Below, piece by piece: positions 54,709 to 64,000 of a DNA stretch of 64,000 nt. The stretch spans positions 7,910,613-7,974,612 of the forward strand of contig RPFO01000041.1 in the NCBI GenBank assembly GCA_009746045.1, given 5' to 3'. A program made the translations under genes and the position numbers. Origin of the DNA: Mesostigma viride. Lineage: Eukaryota > Streptophyta > Mesostigmatophyceae > Mesostigmatales > Mesostigmataceae. Each line of letters begins with the position of its first letter. Position 1 is the stretch's first letter. The notes under the pieces were generated by a model. The model searched no databases and was not told the DNA's origin. It worked only from the letters and a program-made list of their open reading frames with translations.

Positions 54709-55277
54709 CCCTCCACGGTGGCCATTCTGAAACAGTACCTGGCTCAGACTGAGTCTGAGCTGGGGTGAGTCGTAAAGCCGAAAAGGGCTTGAGAGGCTTG
54801 ATCCGCTTTCTTTCGGCCGAGATAGCGTTTGCAGAGAAGTCCGGTGTCGTCGTGGACCGTCCGGAGTCGGCACACATAATTTGGAAGAACGACCGCCTGG
54901 GCCGTCTTGCATTGTTCGAAGCCACACAGCGAGCCATTCATGGGAAGAGGGTCGTTGGTGACGACATGTATGAGGTTTTGAAGATCGCGCAGTCGTGCAT
55001 CCTTAATCTGAAGGAGGATGTCGGACGTTACTTTCCCCGTCGTGCTTTAATATGGTCGACGCTCTTTGATGAGGTTGAAAAGTTCGAGGTCCACATTGGC
55101 TTCACATGCATCGAGGCTTCCTATATGGAAACCTTGAAAACCACTGCGTTGCATCAGCTCTTTAAACTCATGACTGGAGATATGAGAGCGGATTCGAGGG
55201 CTTCACTGTCGGAAGATGAAGTGTTTGATATTGTCAGGCAAGGATTTGTTGACACGTCCAACAGTGACTTATCGTAA
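54709..55277 (+). CDS. Cargo gene 1 or 2: helical exon(s), unknown
   Basis: After acceptor TCTGCAG (54708) the frame PSTVAILKQYLAQTESELG runs for 55 bases. After a one-base shift at a G run it continues as SRKAEKGLRGLIRFLSAEIA and on to VDTSNSDLS and a TAA at about 55.28 kb. GTGAGT at 54764 could instead be a donor. The segment is helix-rich with IIWKNDRLGRLALFEATQRA. Phase with the previous exon does not match, so the join is uncertain. No known domain was found. Confidence 0.5.
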
Positions 55278-55291
55278 TTGTGCCGGGAAGA

Positions 55292-58200
55292 ATGAATGAC
55301 GTAGGAGGATTGGAGGAGCGCGCACATGAAGTGATCGCGCATTTGGACATGGCAAGAGACCACTTACTGCAATCTTTTGTTAAGTGGCGGACTGACTTTC
55401 TTGTCAGCCCGGACGCCAGCCTTTCGCGGGAAGCGGTCGCTTTCTTTTTGGATTGGGCTGGACAGGTGATCCAAAGTTTCCGGCACCGGGAGGACTTCCA
55501 TGTTATTCAGACATATAAGCCATACCGGGAAGTCGTCCAGGAATGGTTGGATCAAATCTCGTTGGTTGATTGTCTCCAGAGTATCCGAACCAAGACAGAC
55601 ACGGAGTGGTCTGATTTAGAGGCGGGAGGCCATTGGCAGTCCCTCGAGTTGTTCTTCGAGGCGGAATTGAGGCGGCAACTGGAAAAGGAGAGAGCCCATC
55701 AAGTGCCGATATGGCCTTTGGGGAAGATTTTGAGGAGGTGGAAGTTCTACGTTTCGGTACGTTAACTTGCCGATATCGTTTATCGATTTGGGTTGTTTCC
55801 ATTCCCTGAATAGGGCTCTATATGCTGACCAACCTTCATGGTTTGTCCTGTCATATCATGCAGGGGGGCTCCATGCCAGGGGACGTATCGGAGGATTTAC
55901 CTAATTTGTCAGACTTGGTTGATAAGGTGGGTGCTTGTCCGTCGAGTTTCCACGAGCATCTTACATGGGGTCTAGCTGCAGGTAGACCCTCACCCTTTTA
56001 TTGAGACTGACATGTTCGGCTAATTTCAACGGTGCCCCCAACCAATCTGTTGTCTTTTTTCAGGGGGCGGCTGCGGCGATGGCTGTTGACAGTGCTGGTA
56101 TTTGGTCTGGACTCGAGATGGAAATGGTAAGCATTAAACGATATCCGGATGTCTGCATTTCGCCTGAAGTTTTAGTGAGCGCATTATGCGAAATATACAA
56201 ATATCGACTAATTTTGATTTCCAATGAGCTGTCGTATTCGGTGTTGACAGGCGGGGGGTTTGGCCTCAGCAGGCGCTGCCGGAGAGGAAGAAAACGCTGG
56301 AGGAGATGAGGATGGGGGGGATGAAAACGCTGGAGGAGATGAGGATGGGGGAGACGCTGAGGGAGAAGTGGCTGTGCAGGTACGTTCATCCGCCGCGAGT
56401 TCGTGTGATTTTTTTCGTGCTGAGGGGTATCTCCGCAGAGAGACGATGGTGCAACAATCGAACTGAGGTCAAGTCCCTTCTTGTTCGTTTTTTTTTGTCA
56501 TGCAGGCGGGGGCTGTCGCTGGGGGTACTGCGGGGGGGAAGGCGGCGAAGCCCCATTGACAGCATGAAAGGGAAAAGCTGGATTCCCGCAAGAAGGTTGC
56601 GAAGGATCATATTATTGCTGTTGGCCTGATCATGCTTAAGTCTCCGCCCGATGGCGTCGATTCGGAGGGACCTGCGGGGTCCGAGTTTCGCAAGTACCTG
56701 ACACGACTTGAGGCGGAAGTCGATGCCGATTTCGATACGGAGGTGTTGGGTGACGCTACCTTTAAGAGTGAATTGGCATATGAATTCGCAAATCTGGTGA
56801 AGTCGAAAGCCACCAAGAATTTCAAGTGGCAGCCTAAGGAGTACTCAGAGGCAAAGGTTGACAAGATCGAGAAATTCATGAAGGCTGATTTTCGTCGTCG
56901 GGCCGCTGAGGGAAAAAGGGCGCTGAATGCGGTGGCAAAGGCCAACAGTAAGAAGAACGCGGAGGCGAAGGCGGCGGAGAAGGAGGCGAAGAAGGCGGAG
57001 AAGGAGAAGGCTAAGGAGGCCAAGAAGCAGCAGAAAACTGGACAGGTACGATTGTTGTGAAAATTTAGACCTCTCGCTGCGGGTAGACGCTGACGGCTGC
57101 GGGACTTGGTGTTTAGTGTCAGTAAGGTATTATTCCAACAGAACTTTGTTCGTCCCTGAACAGGATGTCGTGGTCGGCCTAAAGATTACTGACTTGAGCA
57201 AATCCTGCGGTCCTTTTCGATTTTTTACTTCAGGATGACGGGGGGGACGAAGACGCCACGGTGGAGAAGAAGTTACCTGGTCATGACGCCGTGTTCGCGC
57301 TGGTGAAGGATATGCTCAAGTACTGCTCGAGTAGGCGGATGGCGGACGTCGATGACCTGCCAAACTGGCCCGAGTTCTCCCCCTTTCTTGAGCTGCTCCG
57401 GTCACTCAACAAGCTTTTTAAGGAGGGGGTGCTCACGAGCAGTGGGAACCCGGACACCGACCCTATCATTGAAAGCTGGAAGCCTTCGAAAAAGGTCGAC
57501 TCGAACAAGGAGGTCAGGGACCAGAACATCCGGAAGGCCAATACTCTCAGGGAAACGCGTTGGATTCGGCCGGCCGATTTTAGCAGACCGGATGTTTCAG
57601 TATGCGGATCCAGACGGTCAACGCGCTTATTTTGCCAGAGGCTTTGAGGCAGCGGCGTTTAAACCTTGAAACCATTAAGGAGAACGGCCGCATTCTCCTC
57701 AATGCGCGGGACAACGCCTTGCACTTCAAGGTTGTTGTCCCGGTCTGGCAGTTCCCTTTCCAGGCGCTTGCCGAATCTCAACCTGACCTGTTCGACAAGC
57801 AAATCTTGTGCATGCCGGATTTCGTCAAGTGGCTGAAGCATCACCACGGCGCCAAGATTGACGCGGAGGATGTGGGGTCCAGGTACTTCCGGCCCCTTTC
57901 GGATACTGAAGTCGACGTGTGGCTTAACACGGAGTCCACCACCTCTTTCCTCGCGAGAGGACTTGAGTGGCGTACCTACGCCAGGGTGGACGAGGTGGAA
58001 GCAGTTTTGCCTCAGGAGATCGAGGGCAGTCGGCAAGTTTTCAACCTGCTGTGCAATACTGCGATGAAGTCCTACGATCCGAAATTTTTTGAGGAACGGG
58101 TACCGGTACCGTATCTGGTTCTCCGGTACGCGGTGGTGGATGGGAACCACTACTTTAAGGGGTTAAAGTCGTTTCTCAGGGGGCCGGATGGCGGGTGGGG

Positions 58201-58402
58201 AGAGGTTCGGGCAATGATGTGCGAGGGTGGGGCGGAGTCCAATTTCGCAAATACTCCTAAGGAGGCGGAGCACGCCTTCCAGGACCTGTTGCGGAAATTC
58301 CGTGGTGGTTACATGGGTACGAACGTCGTTCTTCTCAAGGGTGGCGACCTGCTCCCGTCGTGGAGTGAGCTCGAAATCTACCTAAGGCAAAAGAAGATGT
58401 AA
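55292..58402 (+). CDS. Cargo gene 2: multi-exon protein of about 800 residues, unknown
   Basis: The exons are 55292-55756, 55864-55926, 56064-56126, 56251-56379, 56506-57045 and 57234-58402, all with GT-AG borders and all phase 0. The start is ATG 55292 (MNDVGGLEERAHEV). Exon 1 is helical. Exon 4 is an acidic repeat (ENAGGDEDGG twice). Exon 5 ends in a Lys/Ala/Glu coiled coil. Exon 6 holds the most globular part, with PVWQFPFQALAESQPDLFDK and YLVLRYAVVDGNHYFKGLKS. Two defects exist: an in-frame TGA at 56557-56559 and a one-base shift near 57.60 kb. No family was recognised. Introns 3, 5 and 6 (55927, 56380 and 57046) hold the element's palindrome or a degenerate copy. Confidence 0.6.
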
Positions 58403-58644
58403 GCTATCTATTTTGGCAGGGTCTAGCTGCGGGTAGACCCTCGGAATTTTCGTGGTTGTTTTTTGTGTGCGCTTCAAGTTTTTTGCGAGGGTCTCGCTGC
58501 AGCTAGACCCTCTCCTTTTTTTTGTTGGAATTTTCGTTGCGTATTGTCGGCCGTTTCTTTTTCGAATTTTGTTAGGGTCTATCCGCAGCTATACCCCTCG
58601 CCTTTTATGACTGAGTTTTGTCGTTGCTCGCTCGATGTTAATTG
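58403..58644. other. Intergenic stretch with three palindromes
   Basis: Palindromes at about 58418, 58486 and 58573 are spaced about 70-90 bp apart between two cargo genes. Confidence 0.7.
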
Positions 58645-59661
58645 ATGTCGCAGGCGGTGCTGACCGGCAAGCTGGAGAAGCTGTTCGACATCGCCAAGGG
58701 GGCGAATTCGGAGGACTTAGCCGTGGCGGATCGTACGCTGGGCCAGGCGTTGCTTGACGTGTGGAACTACAACAAGCTATATCTATACGGCAAAGTCACG
58801 CGTGGGAAGGGCCACTATATTGCGGATGGCCACTACACCAATCTGCTCACGTACATCCTCCCGGCTATGCGGCAAGCGGGGGGAAGGGAAGGGAATGTGG
58901 AGCCGGCAGCGGTGGATGTACACGAGGAGGAAGCAGAAGGAAAGAAAAAGCCGGCCCACAGCATTGCTTCAGTGCATTCCGCTTACAGTCGCACGCTGGC
59001 CAACACGTTTCTCCGTCTGACACAGGAGCAGACTGATGATCCTGCCTCAACGAAACCCGCGCCTGAGGAGGTGATGATGCAAAGGTGCAAATTCGCCAAT
59101 GCAGAGGGGGAGAAGAAAGGCCAGAAGGTCTCTTGGACTTCTTTCAGGAACTTGGCCAGCCTTCCTATGATGGACGCCGTGATCGATTGCATCATGAGCT
59201 GCCAGGTTGGACCGGAAAAGCTCACCAAGTTGGTGGAGATCGCCAAGGATGTGCTGGAGTGCCTGCGGCTGACCATTTGCGCCAGATTCAAGGAGGATGA
59301 GACGCTGGAAGCGCAATGCAAGGACGCAAATGGCAAGGAGTTTGTGGCGTCTCATATTTTCGAACTCGTCTTCAATCTCCATCCTCTCGCTCGGCCGGTC
59401 GGCAGGAAGGAGATTGTGGCCAGATACCGGGAATTTTGGGATGTGGCCGTCATCATAACGAGGAACATCGCCTACCTTCTTAAAGCCAAAAAACACGCCG
59501 CACATCTGAGGATTCCGAGAAAGGATCTCAGTAATGGCAAGATCGACTTTCAGGAGATTCTGCTAAAAGAGAGCGAGGACAAGACGGTGGGTTTGGCACT
59601 TTTGGCTCCGGAAGCGTTCAGGAAGTACGCTCCAAAAGTTGGATTACTCGAAGGGGGGTGA
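58645..59661 (+). CDS. Cargo gene 3, N-terminal frame, unknown
   Basis: The ATG at 58645 opens MSQAVLTGKLEKLFDIAKG. The 338-residue frame is helix-rich and globular: DRTLGQALLDVWNYNKLYLY, VHSAYSRTLANTFLRLTQEQ, GPEKLTKLVEIAKDVLECL and FWDVAVIITRNIAYLLKAKK. Its last residues (KYAPKVGLLEGG) overlap the next frame, DYSKGGEGGGDEG. A one-base shift in CCAAAAG would fuse them into a protein of about 850 residues. No known domain was found, and no signal peptide or membrane span is evident. Confidence 0.6.
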   Translation: MSQAVLTGKLEKLFDIAKGANSEDLAVADRTLGQALLDVWNYNKLYLYGKVTRGKGHYIADGHYTNLLTYILPAMRQAGGREGNVEPAAVDVHEEEAEGKKKPAHSIASVHSAYSRTLANTFLRLTQEQTDDPASTKPAPEEVMMQRCKFANAEGEKKGQKVSWTSFRNLASLPMMDAVIDCIMSCQVGPEKLTKLVEIAKDVLECLRLTICARFKEDETLEAQCKDANGKEFVASHIFELVFNLHPLARPVGRKEIVARYREFWDVAVIITRNIAYLLKAKKHAAHLRIPRKDLSNGKIDFQEILLKESEDKTVGLALLAPEAFRKYAPKVGLLEGG

Positions 59662-61173
59662 AGGAGGCGGCGATGAAGGGGCCGGTGAAGGGGCTGGAGA
59701 AGGGGAAGGGGAAGGGGAAGGAGACGGAGGCGAAGAAGGAGAGGAGGCGAAGGAGGAGGAGGAGTGGGACGTGAAGTATGAGTGGCAGAGTGTGGACTGG
59801 GGCCGTCGCCGGGTCTGGTTTTGCTGTCAGGTACTAGACGGTGATGATGATGACAAGTCGCTCGTCAAGCAGGTGGCAGGCGAGGTTGCCTCAGCTTCAG
59901 CCCGCCCCTTTCCCTTGGGCAGGTCCCTTCCGTGCCTGAGCCTGCTGAACTTGGCGAACATTTGGGGTGATAAGTGGAGTAACTTTCAGTCCAGGTGGTG
60001 GGCGTTCGGTCCTTGCCCGAAAGCTTCGGACATTCCCCAACCGGGCGGGATGTACGATAATGTGCTGAAGGCTTGCGCCCACGACTTTTTCTCCAGGTTC
60101 GAACCGATGGTGATCGTGTTTGGTACCGAGACGGAGATTAAGGGGTTTCAAGAGATAGTGGAAAGGATCGGGAAAGGGAGTGAATTGTGGGAGCGGCTTG
60201 AACAGGGGGAAGGTGATGGGGGGCCTAGGCTCGGAAGGGCGAAGAAGCGAAAAGCTTCCCACGAAGCTGGGGGATCGTCCGCCGTGGTGGAGAGGGATGA
60301 CCAACAGTTGTTGGAGGGAGGGGATGGAGGGGATGGAGGTCCGGCAGGAGGGTCTAACCGCGGAGAGACCCCCGTCGAGGTCAGAACGCAGCAGGCCGAA
60401 CAGATGACGGGGCCTGAAGGTGATTCGGATCCGCCTGCGGCGAAGAAGCCCGCTTCTCAAGTGACTCGACGGGCAGTCGTGTCACTTGTTGAGGATGATG
60501 GAGGTGGGCCTTCCAAGCCTGCCGCGTCGCAGCCCGTTTTTCAGGTTCCGAAGAAGCAGCTTCGGGTTCCCCCGCCGACTCTGCCCACCCCGGCGCCTCT
60601 GCCCAGTTCTCAGGTACCGAAGAAGCAGCTTCGGGTTCCCCCGCCGACTCTGGCCATTTCTCAGGTACCGAAGAAGCAGCTTCGTAAGCCAGTTGTGGCA
60701 GTGGCTGATTCGGACGACGATGCTGAGGAGGAGGAGGAGGAGGAGGACGACGATGCTGAGGAGGAGGAGGGGGAGGAGGAGGAGGAGGAGGAGGAGGAGC
60801 AGCACGTTGCTACCAAGAAATCCGCCAAGGGTGGGAAGGCTGCGGAGCACGTTGCTTCCAAGAAATCGGCCAAGGTGGGGAAGCCTCCCAAGCCTGCCCT
60901 GCCTCAGAAACGGCGTCGAAAAGCAGTTGTGCTTTCAGATTCGGACGATGAGGAGGAGAAGGAGGAGGAGGATGGCGGCGGAGAGGAGGAGGACGGGGGA
61001 AAGGAGCGCGTTGCTTCCAAGAAGTTACCCAAGACCGCGAAGACTGCCAAGGTTGCCGAGCCCGCCAAACCCGCCCCGGCGCCTGCCCCCCACCCCCAGA
61101 CGGGGTCTACCTGCGAGCAGAGGTCGAAGGAAAAGGCCAAAAAGGGTAAGAAAAAATCTGCGAGTGAATTCTG
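59639..61173 (+). CDS. Cargo gene 3, C-terminal frame: acidic/basic chromatin-like tail
   Basis: The frame starts with an acidic Gly/Glu run (GEGEGEGDGGEEG), then a folded part (WDVKYEWQSVDWGRRRVWFC, SRFEPMVIVFGTETEIKG). A long disordered tail follows with QVPKKQLR three times, poly-Glu stretches, DSDDD and DSDDEEE patches and three HVATKKSAK-like blocks. Such alternating acidic and Lys-rich tails are common in nuclear, chromatin-associated proteins. This is an analogy, not homology. A donor GTATGT follows at 61174. The palindrome at 60350 lies inside this open frame and is translated. It probably forms one gene with the preceding frame. Confidence 0.6.
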
Positions 61174-61234
61174 GTATGTAGAGTGTTTTGATTTTTCACG
61201 GTTGGCAGTCCGATTTCTACTAACTCGATTTTAG

Positions 61235-61831
61235 TCATGCGTTGATGGCATGATCGGTTTGCTCGCAGGTAATGAGGATGTGGAGCAGTTACTTCGCTTG
61301 GCTAATGTGGCGGTGGGCTTCGGACCAGCGGCTGTACATGCTGACACTTCCGGACGGGAGGAGCCTAAGGGGGCGGAAGACAGTCAGGCGGGCGATGAGG
61401 ATGATGACAAGCCCACGTTGGAAATGAGACTTATGGACGGGGAAATGGGGTTCGGAGCACCAGAGGCCTTTTGGTGTGATGGGTGGACTTTAGCCATTAT
61501 GCAAGCAGGGAACAAGGATACGGCTACGCCAATGTATGCCAAGCTAGAAGACGTCATGCTTTATGGGCAGGTGTCTGGATACGACACCAAGTGGAGGGAC
61601 GTCGCATTTAAGTTTTTCGCTGAGGGGGAGAAGGGAGGGAAGTTGAAGAACAAGTTGTGGTGGATGCCGCTGGACTACGCGATGAAGGTGGTAAAGCTGA
61701 CGGATGGCAAGAGCTGGAAGGATGTGGAAGTCTGGGCGCCTGCAAAGGAGATCGATAAGAAGAGGAGGAACTCGAAAACGGAACAGCAGATCGCGGAAGC
61801 GAAATTACGGAAGAGGCCCTCGAAAGTGTGA
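61235..61831 (+). CDS. Cargo gene 3 last exon or cargo gene 4, unknown
   Basis: After acceptor TTTTAG or CTCGCAG (61234 or 61268) the frame runs NEDVEQLLRLANVAVGFGP, then MRLMDGEMGFGAPEAFWCDG, KWRDVAFKFFAEGEKGGKL and KNKLWWMPLDYAMKVVKLTD to a TGA at 61831. The phase of neither acceptor matches the donor at 61174, so the link to the previous frame is uncertain. It could begin at ATG 61250. No family was recognised. The product is probably a small Trp-containing globular domain with a basic tail. Confidence 0.55.
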   Translation, partial: SCVDGMIGLLAGNEDVEQLLRLANVAVGFGPAAVHADTSGREEPKGAEDSQAGDEDDDKPTLEMRLMDGEMGFGAPEAFWCDGWTLAIMQAGNKDTATPMYAKLEDVMLYGQVSGYDTKWRDVAFKFFAEGEKGGKLKNKLWWMPLDYAMKVVKLTDGKSWKDVEVWAPAKEIDKKRRNSKTEQQIAEAKLRKRPSKV

Positions 61832-62053
61832 GGGAAAGTTAGCACTTGGACATGCGCTGGCAATGCTCGTCCTATGGTTAATACAAAGGTTAGGATGATG
61901 TCGAGTCTCTCCACGTAAAATTTACATGAATTACTAACTTTCAAGCCTCTCGATGTGGAATGTACGCTCAAATTGACATGAATTAAGCATTATGACACCA
62001 AATTAGCTCGAAAATACGCGATCGGACGCCAAATTCGCGCGAAAAAAAGATAT
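61832..62053. other. Subterminal non-coding stretch, right side
   Basis: Nothing coding was seen. Two copies of a segment with GACATGAATTA or ACATGAATTA and CTCTC.A.GT lie at about 61900-61990. GCGCGAATTTGG-like motifs close to the TIR resemble those at the left end. Confidence 0.4.
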
Positions 62054-62126
62054 CGGACGATTGAAACTAGCGTTTTTTTCTTGCAAAATGCGCCAAAAAT
62101 GACCCCATTCCGCGTGGGACCACCCC
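62054..62126 (-). repeat. Right terminal inverted repeat of the giant element
   Basis: Complement of the left end: the outer GGGTGGTCCCACGCGGAATG and the inner GCAAGAAAAAAACGCT with TTTCAATCGTCCGA. It has 8 bp more between the two blocks. CTCA follows at 62127-62130. Confidence 0.85.
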
Positions 62127-62130
62127 TCAG

Positions 62131-63319
62131 GAAGTCCTAGTTGAGTAACTCTAGAGCCCTAGGATCTGGCTCTGAGTTCCCCATGTCCGTCCGCACGCCT
62201 TCCGCTAGCGTCCGCTCAGCCGCCGGCTATAATCCGGCGGTCCGATGCGGGCGACCGGTCTAAGGGCGGCGCCTAGGGCCGGCGCCACCTAGGCCCCAGT
62301 CCGGGGCCTTATCCGGGTCAGTACGGACGGCTAGCTTGTCCCACGGTTACGGCTAACCGGATAGGGTTTGCTGGCTAAGACATAAACCAGTGGTGGGCCA
62401 GCTCCGACAGCAGTTCTCTGTGTTCACCTTATCCCAAGCTCAACGTGACCGACCGCCATAGCTGAGCCGGTCGGGCTTTAACTTGTATTCATAAAAATCC
62501 CGATGGCTTCCGGTACACGGAGCCGCACGGGCGAACACATCAAGTTTCGTTTAAGTGGCCAGCCGGAGCGGCTGCTTAGGTTTTAGCGGACAAGTGTTCG
62601 AAGCGCGTCATTGGTGAATTACTTGGGAACTTGGGTTTCCCCGCGAAACTCCAACCGCACGTTCAGATTTCCAAATCTCAAGTAAAGTTCGGCGCAACTT
62701 TCTGAACGGGGGCAGTTGACGAGCAGCATTCCTCCGGACGAATGAATTGCGTTCCATACTTGCGCAAAATTTTGAAAGGTAGCTTGCGTGCAGCCCTACT
62801 AAAATTTGCGCGGACGTTCAGATTTCCAAATCTCGGGTAAATTTCGGCGGAACTTTCTGAACGGGGGTAGTTGGCGGGCAGCGTTCCTCCAGACGAATGA
62901 AATGCGTTCCATACTAGCGCAAAATTTTGAAAGGTAGCTTGCGTGCAGCCCTACTAAAATTTGCGTGAAGTGTGGGACTGAAAATTCGTAACGGAAACTT
63001 TTTGGTAGTTGCCGTCACTTCCTTTTGTGCAAACGTGTGGGAGTGAAAATTCGTAACGGAAACTTTTTGGTAGTTGCCGTCACTTCATTTTGCGCGAGTG
63101 TTGGGCTGAAAATTCGTAACGGAAACTTTTTGGTAGTTGGCGTCACTTCCTTTGGTTCGACTGAAAATTCGCTGAAATTCGCTGAATTCGTACCGTAGCC
63201 AAATTTTTAGTACCTCGAAGTGACGGGGCACCTAAAAATTTGCCCACAAGTACACTTGGCAGCGCGCTCACTGGGAAAAATTGTACAGCCGCTCCGGCGG
63301 GCCACTTGAACGAATTGTA
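62131..63319. repeat. GC-rich flank and two tandem repeat blocks
   Basis: The region 62131-62640 is GC-rich with small hairpins (GCCGCCGG / CCGGCGG). About 62660-62814 and 62814-62965 are two copies of a 150-bp unit with GATTTCCAAATCTC and TTTGAAAGGTAGCTTGCGTG. About 62965-63155 holds three copies of a 60-65-bp unit with TTCGTAACGGAAACTTTTTG. It may be the untranslated leader of the element that follows. No gene was seen. Confidence 0.6.
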
Positions 63320-64000
63320 ATGAAACAGATACGCCAAGTGGCGAGGCCGCAGGGTCCGTCCTGCCACGCTTTAGTGCGGACGAGGCCACGAGGTTGATGC
63401 AAACCCTCGTGGCGCAACCTGAACTGGCCAAGCAGTTCAAGCATCTGATGCTTGCTGCTGACGATGCACTAAATCGCGGCCCTCTCAAGCAAACGGAGGT
63501 GCCCGCTGATCTACCGGCCGACTATACGGCGGACGACGCAGCAGATTTTCTAGCTGCTCTCAAGCGTCTGCGCGATGGACGCGCAGACAAAGATTCGGAG
63601 CTGATTGGCAAGTTCCGTGCAGTATTCTGCAGTACAACAAAGCACCCAAACATTGCCAATCTAGTTCGCATTGCGGACGACAACAAACAAACCTGGGAAG
63701 TTTTTTACAACGGTCTAGATGCCCACTTGTCGCGGTCTAAGGAAGAGGCCGACGAGCAAGCCTTCAACGACTTCGAGGGCTATGCAGTTAATAAGGCAAA
63801 TTTGCCCGGGGCTGCACGTGATTTCCAGGTCTTCGTGCACAAGCACAAGCTGCTAGATACTCTCAAGCCCATTTTCCTGTGCAATCGATTTCTCAAGAAA
63901 TGCGACCTCTCGTCGGATGTGCATCTGACCATAGCGACGGAACTCAAAAAGAAGAGTGCCGTCAGTTTCGACGAGGGCATGCTGTATTTGATCTCATGCT
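63320..64000 (+). CDS. Gag-like frame, runs off the window
   Basis: An open frame begins after a TGA near 63.31 kb and continues to base 64000. Its first in-frame ATG gives MQTLVAQPELAKQFKHLMLA. It is helix-rich with DFLAALKRLRDGR, NKQTWEVFYNGLDAHL and AARDFQVFVHKHKLLDTLKP. Length, helical character and a preceding repeat-rich leader suggest the capsid part of a retroelement gag. No zinc knuckle is reached, and no family is proven. It could instead be the first exon of a host gene. Confidence 0.45.

Larger units (their letters stand above)
42319..60370. repeat. Family of about 25 short palindromes centred on CTGCAG
   Basis: The consensus is GGTCTCGCTGCAGCGAGACC with flanking G/C, plus variants such as GTCTAGCTGCAGCTAGAC and GTCTAGCTGCGGGTAGAC. 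Copies start at about 42319, 43170-43485 (five), 44430, 46091, 46184, 46275, 46327, 46719, 52788, 52838, 52947, 53054, 53164, 53230, 54616, 55967, 57069, 58418, 58486, 58573 and 60350. They sit in introns, intergenic stretches and once in an open frame. I saw none outside 31-62 kb. Confidence 0.85.
31045..62126. mobile_element. Giant 31-kb TIR-bounded element with cargo genes
   Basis: Terminal inverted repeats of about 65-70 bp (31045-31108 and 62054-62126) bound the segment. The outer 24 bp match exactly, and a further 36-bp block matches with one mismatch after an 8-bp length difference. CTCA lies directly outside both ends (31041-31044 and 62127-62130), a likely 4-bp target duplication. 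Inside are a DDD-type transposase gene, a cluster of plus-strand multi-exon genes, an element-specific palindrome family and later insertions of other transposons. A 4-bp duplication and a DDD transposase fit the Sola superfamily, but the size and gene load are unlike typical members. Confidence 0.75.

Noticed and set aside
31045-62126. Integrated DNA virus or Polinton/Maverick
   Set aside because: I saw no DNA polymerase, capsid, packaging ATPase or retroviral-type integrase of its own. The only integrases belong to the nested LTR element, and the flanking duplication is 4 bp, not 6.

Overview
The window looks like nuclear DNA of a eukaryote, most likely a green alga. This is an inference from GT-AG introns, Copia-type retroelements, elements with split direct repeats of the type known from Chlamydomonas (TOC1) and Volvox (Kangaroo), and the lack of any bacterial operon. 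No ordinary housekeeping gene was recognised. Almost all of the 64 kb is nested mobile DNA plus the cargo of one very large element.

1-22.5 kb is a nest. A canonical Copia element (1-4373, plus strand, cut by the window edge) sits in the reverse transcriptase of a second, unusual LTR element (element 2, minus strand, left part 4374-8403, right part 21462 to about 22.5 kb). A 13-kb relative (element 3, 8404-21461, identical LTRs, 5-bp target duplication CCTGT) sits in element 2's first ORF. Element 3 is itself split by a piggyBac-like TTAA element (13045-15813), which carries a 5'-truncated non-LTR retrotransposon (13867-14932), and by a 1.7-kb element with palindromic ends (about 18.43-20.17 kb). 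Elements 2, 3 and 4 share an odd plan: extra ORF1, gag with zinc knuckle, then integrase, protease-like domain, RT and RNase H, with the protease after the integrase.

22.5-31 kb holds degenerate CTGAGATT-type repeats, two related non-autonomous elements with split direct repeats (23119-25082 and 26167-28162), simple arrays and a fold-back element. No gene was recognised there.

31045-62126 is the most interesting part. About 65-70 bp inverted repeats flanked by CTCA on both sides bound a 31.1-kb segment. Inside are a three-exon minus-strand gene for a DDD-type transposase resembling the Sola superfamily (42351-46076), a plus-strand block of multi-exon genes of unknown function (53.3-61.8 kb), and about 25 copies of a short palindrome centred on CTGCAG, seen nowhere else in the window. 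Later insertions include a second palindrome-ended element (about 31.91-33.64 kb), a 7.8-kb LTR element (element 4, 33691-41521, target duplication GCTCC), a G7/C7 minisatellite arranged as an inverted pair, and two TTAA-flanked MITEs. I read the whole as a giant cargo-carrying DNA transposon.

62.1-64 kb holds tandem repeats and the start of another gag-like frame that runs off the window. Many reading frames carry single-base shifts although the LTRs are identical or nearly so, so some frameshifts may be sequence errors rather than decay.
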